Shown here piece by piece: positions 16,168-23,096 of a DNA stretch of 64,000 bases; the first letter of the stretch is position 1, and each line of letters starts with the position of its first letter. This DNA comes from Lachnospiraceae bacterium MD335. Lineage in GTDB: Bacteria > Bacillota > Clostridia > Lachnospirales > Lachnospiraceae. A program made the translations under genes and the position numbers. The notes beneath the pieces are model-generated. The model ran no database searches. It was not told the origin of the DNA and was given only the letters and a program-made list of their open reading frames with translations. The DNA lies in the NCBI GenBank assembly GCA_000403335.2, contig KE159628.1:185387-249386 (forward strand), given 5' to 3'.

Positions 16168-18387
16168 TTATATCTCTTCGAACAAAACCATTACGCTTTC
16201 ATACTGCATCATACTCCACGGAATCGTAATGCCTGCATTTATAAACGCCGCACCTGTTTTTATGACACTCATGTCATTTTTCAGGGTGCACCGATACTGT
16301 CTGTTTCTAAGCAAGCCTTTCATATAGACATGCGTCGGAAGCGGGTTTCCCTCGCTCTGCGTTTTTACAATCGTAAGCGCCGCTCTTTTTTTATCCTTTG
16401 CCACAAACGCCCACGCCATACAGTCACCGTTTTCAAGCGGAGTCAGCCTGTAATAATCGCCCTCGTGCGTGAGGTCATAGAGCTTATGGAACTGCGCAAC
16501 CTGCTCCTTAACCTGCTCCTTTTCCTCTTCGGAGATTTTTCCCAAATCCAGCTCATAGCCAAAGCTTCCCGACATTGCCACATCGCCTCTTGTCTGAAAC
16601 GGTACGCTGCGTCCCGTCTGATGATTCGGGCACGCGGAAACATGCGAACCGAAACTGCTTATCGGATAAAAGAAGCTTGTTCCGTACTGAATGCTCAGGC
16701 GGTTTATGGCATCCGTGTTGTCGCTGCACCATATCTGCGGTGAATAATATAGCATTCCTGCGTCAAACCGTCCGCCGCCGCCGCTGCAGCCCTCAAGCAG
16801 AAGATCCGGAAACCGCTCAAGCAGCCGCTCTAACAAATCGTAGACGCCAAGCACGTATTTATGATACAGCTCGCCGCTGCGCTCCTGCGCTGACGCATAG
16901 CTGTACATGTCGCAGATACTTCTGTTTAAGTCCCATTTTACACAGATGATGGGCGCATTGTTTAAAATGTCAGTCATTTTCTCCAACAGATAATCACGCA
17001 CGTCAGCGCGGCTCATGTCAAGCGTAAGCTGGTATCTTCCGCGGTTTGGCTCACGGTTTGGAATTGCCACCGCCCATTCGGGATGTTCCCTGTAGAGGTC
17101 GCTGTCCTCCGAAATCATTTCCGGTTCAAACCAAAGCCCGAATTTCATGCCCATCGCATTGACGCGCTCGCCAACCTCTTTCAGACTTCCGCCCAGTTTT
17201 TTCTCGTTGACAAACCAGTCGCCAAGACCGCTGAAGTCGTCGTCGCGCTTTCCGAACCAGCCGTCGTCGAGCACAAGCATTTCGATGCCAAGCTCCGATG
17301 CCTGTTGGGCTATGTCATGCAGTTTTTCTCTGTCAAAATCAAAATACGTCGCCTCCCAGTTGTTAATCAGAACGGGGCGCTTTTCATGTTTATACTTTCC
17401 GCGGCACATGTTCTCTCTCAGTATGTCGTGGTACTGCTGCGAAAGCGTGCTCAGTCCGCTGCCGGAAAAGCTCATAATAACCTGCGGCGTCATCAGCTCT
17501 TCATCCTGCTCCAACAGGTAGTGAAAGCCTTCGGGATGAATTCCCATCTGCACACGCACCTGATTTTTTTGGTCCTTTTGCGCTGCGCCTACAAAGTTTC
17601 CGCTGTAGGCAAGGCAAAATCCGTAGCAGTTTCCCTGTTCCTCGTTTGCGTCATGGTCGCAGAGAATAAAGGCAGGGTTATACTGGTGGCTGGACGTACC
17701 GCGAACACTGCCGATTTCAACCTTGGCATGCTTTACGGGAACGCGCTCAGGCGCGCGCTCAAAGGCATGTCTGCCTGTAAAATAAATTATATCAGGGTCA
17801 AAAAACATCATATCCATGTTCATGGACAGCAGCTTTTCCACAAAAACGCGGCGGGTACCCTTGTTGATGATTTTTGCCGCTCTTGTAATCACGTTTTCTT
17901 TTTCGTATACGCCGTAATAGAGTTTGAGCACGATGTCCGATGCCGCTTCACGCATTGTAATAATCAGCGTTTCGCCTTTTGTGACACTCGTGTCATAAAG
18001 TGCGGGCATACCGTCAATTTTGTAGGAGCTGTCAACAATTTCAAAGCTGTCATACCGAAATTCCGCGGCGCGGCTTCCGTCGTCGTGCAAAAGAGATACC
18101 ATGCTGTCACGGTAATCGCCGATACCAAAACCGGAAACCTCCTGTGGAAGCGTATCGAGCGAGTATGTGCGGTCCTTTCCTGCACAGGGGGGATTTCCGG
18201 AAAAACCCATATCGCTTAAGAAAATTAAATCTGACAGGTTATCACCGTTGATTATGGGTCTTCCGTAATATAAATGAAGCAGGACTCCATATTTATCTGC
18301 TTTCATTTGGTAACTGCTGCTGTTAGTAAATAAAGTAAACACTAACTCGTTGTCTATTGTCTTTACTGAAATCATGTTGTTCCTCAT
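16168..18387 (-). CDS. Alpha-galactosidase, glycoside hydrolase family 36
   Basis: The enzyme releases alpha-1,6-linked galactose from raffinose-family sugars or galactomannan by a retaining mechanism. The 739-residue length fits GH36. An N-terminal beta-sandwich precedes the TIM barrel, which shows LVLDDGWFG and GLWFEPEM. The nucleophile Asp is in KWDLNR (about 486) and the acid/base Asp in CSDNTDA (about 556); the 70-residue spacing is typical. No signal peptide is present, so it acts inside the cell on imported oligosaccharides. ATG 18387 has GGGGA seven bases upstream; ATGs at 18408 and 18375 are alternatives. An EAL gene follows in the same transcript. Two copies of a TGACAC-N3-TGTCA palindrome lie inside the gene. 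Confidence 0.93.
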   Translation of the reverse strand: MRNNMISVKTIDNELVFTLFTNSSSYQMKADKYGVLLHLYYGRPIINGDNLSDLIFLSDMGFSGNPPCAGKDRTYSLDTLPQEVSGFGIGDYRDSMVSLLHDDGSRAAEFRYDSFEIVDSSYKIDGMPALYDTSVTKGETLIITMREAASDIVLKLYYGVYEKENVITRAAKIINKGTRRVFVEKLLSMNMDMMFFDPDIIYFTGRHAFERAPERVPVKHAKVEIGSVRGTSSHQYNPAFILCDHDANEEQGNCYGFCLAYSGNFVGAAQKDQKNQVRVQMGIHPEGFHYLLEQDEELMTPQVIMSFSGSGLSTLSQQYHDILRENMCRGKYKHEKRPVLINNWEATYFDFDREKLHDIAQQASELGIEMLVLDDGWFGKRDDDFSGLGDWFVNEKKLGGSLKEVGERVNAMGMKFGLWFEPEMISEDSDLYREHPEWAVAIPNREPNRGRYQLTLDMSRADVRDYLLEKMTDILNNAPIICVKWDLNRSICDMYSYASAQERSGELYHKYVLGVYDLLERLLERFPDLLLEGCSGGGGRFDAGMLYYSPQIWCSDNTDAINRLSIQYGTSFFYPISSFGSHVSACPNHQTGRSVPFQTRGDVAMSGSFGYELDLGKISEEEKEQVKEQVAQFHKLYDLTHEGDYYRLTPLENGDCMAWAFVAKDKKRAALTIVKTQSEGNPLPTHVYMKGLLRNRQYRCTLKNDMSVIKTGAAFINAGITIPWSMMQYESVMVLFEEI

Positions 18388-18540
18388 TTCTATTCCCCAA
18401 ACATACATTCAGGAAATTGCTGATTTATATGCCCTCTTATGGTTGCGGGCTTTTCTTGAGTATATCATATTAGTCAATAATATTCACCCATATTTTTCAA
18501 ATTCGGCGGTAAATTTGAGGGTGGTTTCGGACGGAACGCG

Positions 18541-19554
18541 CTATAGCAGCTCTTTGTATACGTTCAGAACGTTTTTATATGCGATTTTCTCAATTTCGCT
18601 CTGCGAAAAGCCCGCTGCTTCCAGTGCGTCAAACAGCTTATACATCTGTGAACAGTCTGCAATCTCCAATGTACCGTCAATGCCGTCAAAATCCGAGCCA
18701 AGACCCAGGCAATCCGTGCCGCCGGTTTTTACAATATGGCGCGCGTGTTCGGCAATGCGCGCGGCTGTCGATGCGTTGTCACATTTTGCGTTTAAAAAAC
18801 ATCCGTAATAATTCAGTCCGATTACGCCGCCGCGCTCCGCGATGGTCCTAATCATGTCATCCGTAAGGTTTCTTGCGTGTCCGCAAAGCGCACGCGCATT
18901 GGAGTGGCTTGCCACAAAGGGCTTTTTTGTGCAGTCGGCAATTTGCCAAAAACCTGCGTCGGACAGATGGGACACGTCGATAATAATACCAAGCTCTTCC
19001 ATTCGCTGCGCAAATTCAAATCCGGTTTTCGTCAAGCCTTTTGTACCGTCAAACAGCGGAAATCCGTTTGGATCCGTTTTATCCTGGCACAGATTCGGAT
19101 TGGCTAACTCGTTTGGATAGTTCCATGTCAGCGTCATCATGCGGGCGCCGCGCGCGTAAAGCGTCTCAAGATTCTCAATTTTTCCCTTGCAGCATCCGCC
19201 TTCTTCAATGCTCAGAAATGCGGATATTTTTCCGTTACGTTCGTTTTGCGTTATTTCCTCATATGTTTTTATGACACGAATGTCATTTTTGTTTTGTTCC
19301 ATTTCCGCGTCAAACAGGTCGATGAGTGCAAGCACGTATGCAAACGGGTCAAGGTCTTTTTTGAGATTTATGTACATGGCAAAATTTTGCAGTGTATAGC
19401 CTGCCTGTTTCATTTTTTGAAGGTCAATGTGCAGATTATTTGCACGCAAACTATCTGTATAAGGGCTGATTTCGGCTGGTTTCGACGATTTGCCGCCGCC
19501 TTTTCGATCCCATAGTTCTGATATTGTGTCACAGTGCATGTCAGCGATTTTCAT
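18541..19554 (-). CDS. Membrane dipeptidase family (peptidase M19)
   Basis: The 337-residue product belongs to the renal-dipeptidase/M19 family of zinc-dependent dipeptidases that cleave dipeptides, often with D-residues at the C-terminal side. The metal ligands are visible: His7 and Asp9 in DMHCDT, Glu in SIEEGG, His in DVSHLSD and in ASHSNAR, and Asp in LGSDFDG. No signal peptide is seen, so it is probably cytoplasmic. ATG 19554 is chosen because AAAGGAG lies eight bases upstream; the longer in-frame start at 19623 lacks one. Its upstream region holds copy 1 of the structured repeat on the other strand. Confidence 0.9.
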   Translation of the reverse strand: MKIADMHCDTISELWDRKGGGKSSKPAEISPYTDSLRANNLHIDLQKMKQAGYTLQNFAMYINLKKDLDPFAYVLALIDLFDAEMEQNKNDIRVIKTYEEITQNERNGKISAFLSIEEGGCCKGKIENLETLYARGARMMTLTWNYPNELANPNLCQDKTDPNGFPLFDGTKGLTKTGFEFAQRMEELGIIIDVSHLSDAGFWQIADCTKKPFVASHSNARALCGHARNLTDDMIRTIAERGGVIGLNYYGCFLNAKCDNASTAARIAEHARHIVKTGGTDCLGLGSDFDGIDGTLEIADCSQMYKLFDALEAAGFSQSEIEKIAYKNVLNVYKELL

Positions 19555-19636
19555 TTCCAAATTCTCCTTTGCTATCATTCCTTGTTTATTTTTATAATCG
19601 AGTAGGGGAACGATCTTCTCCACTACTCGCCGCGCG

Positions 19637-19731
19637 CCCCATGCGCCGCTTTAGTGGCATACTTCCTTTGCATGGGGCTGCGCATCCCCCGGAGGGTTTT
19701 TTACTTTATAGGACGTAATTTCCTATAAAGT
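19637..19731 (+). repeat. Structured intergenic repeat, copy 1
   Basis: CCCCATGC (19637-19644) pairs with GCATGGGG (19670-19677) around an inner hairpin, GCCGC-TTTA-GTGGC (19645-19658). Then comes a conserved word, TGCGCATCCCCCGGAGGG, and six T (19679-19702). The element closes with the hairpin ACTTTATAGGA/TCCTATAAAGT (19703-19713/19721-19731). Copy 2 at 42595-42694 keeps the same layout with compensatory base changes. Confidence 0.75.
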
Positions 19732-19734
19732 AAT

Positions 19735-19758
19735 AAAAGGGGCTGATTTGCCCCTTTT
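19735..19758 (-). terminator. Intrinsic terminator after the flavin reductase-rubredoxin gene
   Basis: AAAAGGGGC (19735-19743) pairs perfectly with GCCCCTTTT (19750-19758) around a six-base loop. On the minus strand the stem ends in TTTT shortly after the stop at 19776. Confidence 0.75.
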
Positions 19759-19775
19759 GTAATATAGCTGTCTTT

Positions 19776-20375
19776 TTAGCTGATTGGTTTAAAATCCGAC
19801 GCGGGATGTTTGCACCACGGGCAGATAAAGTCATCAGGAAGCGTGTCACCCTCGTACACATAACCGCACACAACACAGATAAATCCTTTTTTCTTATCCG
19901 CAGGCGCAGTCTTGATATTTTTCTGATAATAGCTGTAAGTCACGGACTCTTCTTCCGCAAGGACTTCGCAATCCGTCACGTCAGCCAAAAAGAGCGTATG
20001 CGTGCCCAAATCAGTCGCGGAAATTACTTTTGCACAGATATAGGCGTTTGTTTCCTCCGCCAAATAAATCACGCCGTTCTCCGCTCTTTGGTAGGTAATC
20101 GCTTCTGTCTTGTCGACATCCTTACCGCTCTGAAAACCCCAGTGTTTGTAGGTGTCAAACTTTGAATTCTCGGTCAGAACCGACACGTTAAAAACACCTG
20201 TTTTCACTATCATGTCATGCGTATAATTCTGCTTATTTACTGCTACGGCAATCCGGTTCGGCTCTGTTGTTACCTGCGTTACCGTATTTACAATGCATCC
20301 GTTGTCTTTGTCGCCGTCTCTTGCCGTCAGGATAAACAAACCATAGGTCAGCTTATACATTGCTTTGTTATTCAT
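19776..20375 (-). CDS. Flavin reductase-rubredoxin fusion (high-molecular-weight rubredoxin type)
   Basis: Residues about 4-150 form a flavin-reductase-like split-barrel domain that binds FMN. Residues 163-199 form a rubredoxin with the iron ligands Cys167, Cys170, Cys185 and Cys188 (CVVCG and CPWCKH). The order matches the high-molecular-weight rubredoxin (Hrb) known from Moorella, which passes electrons from NAD(P)H to flavodiiron proteins in oxygen or NO detoxification. The 199-residue length is normal for such fusions. AGGA lies upstream of the ATG, and a terminator follows. No flavodiiron partner lies in the window, so the acceptor is unknown. Confidence 0.9.
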   Translation of the reverse strand: MNNKAMYKLTYGLFILTARDGDKDNGCIVNTVTQVTTEPNRIAVAVNKQNYTHDMIVKTGVFNVSVLTENSKFDTYKHWGFQSGKDVDKTEAITYQRAENGVIYLAEETNAYICAKVISATDLGTHTLFLADVTDCEVLAEEESVTYSYYQKNIKTAPADKKKGFICVVCGYVYEGDTLPDDFICPWCKHPASDFKPIS

Positions 20376-20497
20376 AATCTTTTTTCCTTTCTTTTGCGTT
20401 GTATTTTCATACTATTTTTACCAATTTATTATGATATTATAGCATATAAACTTGTTTGGGTAAATGAAACTTTTTCACTCTGCAGAGGAATGACTTA

Positions 20498-20856
20498 TAA
20501 CCGCCATGACGGAACTGTCATAGTAATGTCAAATCCGCCCGTCCAATCTTCTATTTTTAGCGTAGTTTTTCCAATGACTGTTCGTAAGTGAGATTGTATT
20601 CTTTCCTAAGCTCCTCTATAATCCGTTCTTCCGTGTATCCGCCTCGCGATCCCGTTTTGCCTTTAGGCGCTGCTCATGTTCCATTCTTAGTCTGTCGGTA
20701 AGGCTAATCTCCTTTCATTCCTTAATCGCCTCAATAATCCCCAAATTTTTTGTCCTTGATTTAATCATATCCAATTCCTCCTCTGTCTCCGCGTTAAACA
20801 GACTATGCCATTCATCAAGCAAATTTGGCATATTTAAGTTATGTAAATAATCGTTT
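20498..20856 (-). pseudogene. Decayed C-terminal remnant of an Rpn/PD-(D/E)XK nuclease-type transposase
   Basis: Reading the minus strand from about 20856 gives fragments such as LLDEWHSLFNAETEEELDMI, then a stop, then EISLTDRLRMEHEQRLKAKR, then a frameshift into EELRKEYNLTYEQSLEKL and another shift into LKIEDW. This resembles the helical C-terminus of Rpn-family recombination-promoting nucleases common in Lachnospiraceae. The catalytic N-terminal domain is missing upstream. At least one stop and two frame changes make it non-functional. Confidence 0.6.
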
Positions 20857-20898
20857 TATTTAATTTACTAAATTATTTGTTACATTAAAAAATTTAAT

Positions 20899-20938
20899 GC
20901 GGGGACACCGAACGTCTTATCACTTCTGGTATCCCCGC
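20899..20938 (-). terminator. Intrinsic terminator after the diguanylate cyclase gene
   Basis: GCGGGGACACC (20899-20909) pairs with GGTATCCCCGC (20928-20938) with one mismatch. On the minus strand the stem is followed by an AT stretch containing TTTTTT. It lies just downstream of the stop at 20945. Confidence 0.75.
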
Positions 20939-20944
20939 TATCTG

Positions 20945-22855
20945 TTAATACTCCCCATATGTCCCTTTGGTTGTTTTCTTCACCTCATAAAGCGCTTCGT
21001 CCGCGCGGCTTAAAAGTGCAGACAGCTCCTCGTTCGCATCCGCAGTCCACGCAAATCCGGCGGATGCGCTGATAATGCGCTCCTCCGTATCCGACAGCAC
21101 AACTATGTTTTCACCAAGCCTTCTGTAAAATTCATCTAAATATGCAGCGACATCCGCCCTGCCGTCACAATCATAAATCATCATGCAAAACTCGTCTCCG
21201 GAACGCCTTGCCGTCAGAAAATGCTTCTGCGGCATCGCGTTCAGAACAGCGGCAAAGCTCTGAAGATAGCGGTCTCCGACATCATGCCCGTACGTGTCGT
21301 TAATTCCCTTAAAATAATCCAAATCCAGCATGACAACCGCACAGACTTTTTCCGGCTGCATCTTCTCCAACCGTTCCTGTGCCAGCTGCTGAAAATGACG
21401 GTATTTATAAAGTCTCGTCAACGCATCATGCGTATTTTCGTAGCGCATGCGGCTCTTTTCCATCATATCCGTCGTTACGTCCGTGATAACGCCAAGCTTA
21501 CGCTTCTGCGACTCAGTCATATGAATGCGGATATATTTCCTGTCATTAATCCGGTAAACGTCCTCCTCACCCTCCACGGCATCCCGCGTAATCCAACACA
21601 TATAGCGGTCAAACGCATCCGCATTACGGCAAAGCTCCGTAACCTTCTCTGTGGGAATTTCCAGCAGCTTTCCAATTCCCGACGTTGCAAACACATGTTC
21701 TTCTCCGTTGCCGTATTCATACGCCGCCAGCGGAATTCCGCTGATGTCAATAATGGCAGAAATCCGGTCGGACAGGTTGATAATGCTCTTTACCATTGTA
21801 TTGATGCCGCCGCTTAATTTCTCAAACTCGCGGTTGCCGCCAACCTCCACCGTCGTGTCAAGATTCCCGTCCGTTATCGATGAGAGGTTCTCCAAAATAT
21901 GATGTATCCCGTCCGTTACTTTCCATTTTACAAGGCAGTACAAAAGCAAAATAACCGCCGCCTCGACAAACAGCAGATAAATCAATGTGTGAAACGTATT
22001 TTCCAACAGTTTCCGAAACATCACATCTGCCGGAAGCGCGGCGCATATCAGCACATCATCATAGCTTCGGCTCACCACATACCGTTTTCTGCCATCTGCT
22101 CCTTTCTGATACGCCCCTTTCATGCACTGCAAAAGGGACTCCAGCTGATAGCATTCTTCCGTAAACGCCTGCTCCATACTCCCAGAATGTCCCAAAACTT
22201 CCCCTGTAGAACGGTCAAGCACAAAAAGCTCCTCGTCCACGTCCATCGGAAACCTTGAGAAAATATAATCATACGTGTTTCTCGACTGCGCCTCCAGTTG
22301 GCGCTCCGGCACAAATCCAACCTGAACAACGCCTTTTTGGCTCTTTCTCGCAACACCCACATACTGCATTACTTTGTCTTCTGCTGCATTCGGCTGCGGC
22401 TCCTGAATCAAATAGGCATCCTCCTCTTCGCTTTCCAAAAGGTCAAGAAAAGGACTCGTCTGTTCATGATCTGCCATATCAATCCCAATATATGCGGAAA
22501 CCGAACCATACGCAATAATGCCGTTTTCGTCAATGACGTGCAGTTCATCCACATTCAAAAGCCTTGCCAAATACTGCATCTGCGGTACGTCCGTGACAAT
22601 CTCCTCCTGCCGGTCCATCACATAGGCTGCCGCACGCGCCCTGATTAAGTAATCTTCATCTAAATTTTCCTTGATTAACGCAAGTTCCATACGATTGTTT
22701 TCCAATGTATGGATAACCTGTTCTATTTTTGTGTGAAATGTATTAAATTGCTGATTTTCAAGCGTACGCCTGCTAAGCAGAAAATTGATAAAAAGTATTA
22801 AAAGAATTGCGGACGTCACAATTGCAACTGTATATTTGATAAATGTTTTTTGCAT
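20945..22855 (-). CDS. Membrane-bound GGDEF diguanylate cyclase
   Basis: The 636-residue product has membrane segment 1 (about 7-28), an extracytoplasmic sensor region (about 30-285, Cache-like), membrane segment 2 (about 287-310), a HAMP-like linker and a PAS-like segment (about 370-450). A C-terminal GGDEF domain fills about 470-636. The active-site signature reads SGDEF at 552-556, a functional variant, and the Mg-binding Asp of LDLDYFKGIND is present, so it should make c-di-GMP from two GTP. GAGGGA precedes the ATG by six bases. With the EAL protein at 14257 and the HD-GYP proteins it contributes to c-di-GMP control; its signal is unknown. Confidence 0.9.
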   Translation of the reverse strand: MQKTFIKYTVAIVTSAILLILFINFLLSRRTLENQQFNTFHTKIEQVIHTLENNRMELALIKENLDEDYLIRARAAAYVMDRQEEIVTDVPQMQYLARLLNVDELHVIDENGIIAYGSVSAYIGIDMADHEQTSPFLDLLESEEEDAYLIQEPQPNAAEDKVMQYVGVARKSQKGVVQVGFVPERQLEAQSRNTYDYIFSRFPMDVDEELFVLDRSTGEVLGHSGSMEQAFTEECYQLESLLQCMKGAYQKGADGRKRYVVSRSYDDVLICAALPADVMFRKLLENTFHTLIYLLFVEAAVILLLYCLVKWKVTDGIHHILENLSSITDGNLDTTVEVGGNREFEKLSGGINTMVKSIINLSDRISAIIDISGIPLAAYEYGNGEEHVFATSGIGKLLEIPTEKVTELCRNADAFDRYMCWITRDAVEGEEDVYRINDRKYIRIHMTESQKRKLGVITDVTTDMMEKSRMRYENTHDALTRLYKYRHFQQLAQERLEKMQPEKVCAVVMLDLDYFKGINDTYGHDVGDRYLQSFAAVLNAMPQKHFLTARRSGDEFCMMIYDCDGRADVAAYLDEFYRRLGENIVVLSDTEERIISASAGFAWTADANEELSALLSRADEALYEVKKTTKGTYGEY

Positions 22856-22898
22856 ATAAGTCCCTCATTCTTTCCAAGACCTGTCTCTTCTTATACGG

Positions 22899-22927
22899 GG
22901 AAGAATGCCCTATTCGGGCATTCTTCC
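22899..22927. repeat. Perfect 12-base hairpin upstream of the diguanylate cyclase gene
   Basis: GGAAGAATGCCC (22899-22910) and GGGCATTCTTCC (22916-22927) form a perfect stem with a five-base loop. It lies 44 bases upstream of the cyclase start, inside its leader or promoter region. The arm is nearly the same as that of the hairpin at 23039-23070. Confidence 0.75.
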
Positions 22928-23038
22928 GGAGATGGTTTAGAAGGGGGTTCTAAAATAATCCCTTTTCTATTATATCATACCCAAATGCACGTTATAATGT
23001 CATTTTCTTCGCAAAAAAGGCTAAAATTTCGCAAAAGC

Positions 23039-23070
23039 GGAAAGAATGCCCTTTCTCAGCCATTCTTTCC
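23039..23070 (-). terminator. Hairpin terminator after the 911-residue pectinesterase gene
   Basis: GGAAAGAATG (23039-23048) pairs with CATTCTTTCC (23061-23070). On the minus strand the stem is followed by GCTTTTGCG, a short T stretch. It lies 27 bases past the stop at 23097. Confidence 0.65.
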
Positions 23071-23096
23071 GTTTCCATATTTTATGCTTTACAGTT

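Noticed and set aside
18409-18540. TTGACT and TATACT upstream of the alpha-galactosidase gene as a promoter
   Set aside because: The hexamers are only seven bases apart, too close for a normal sigma-A promoter, and no better pair was found.
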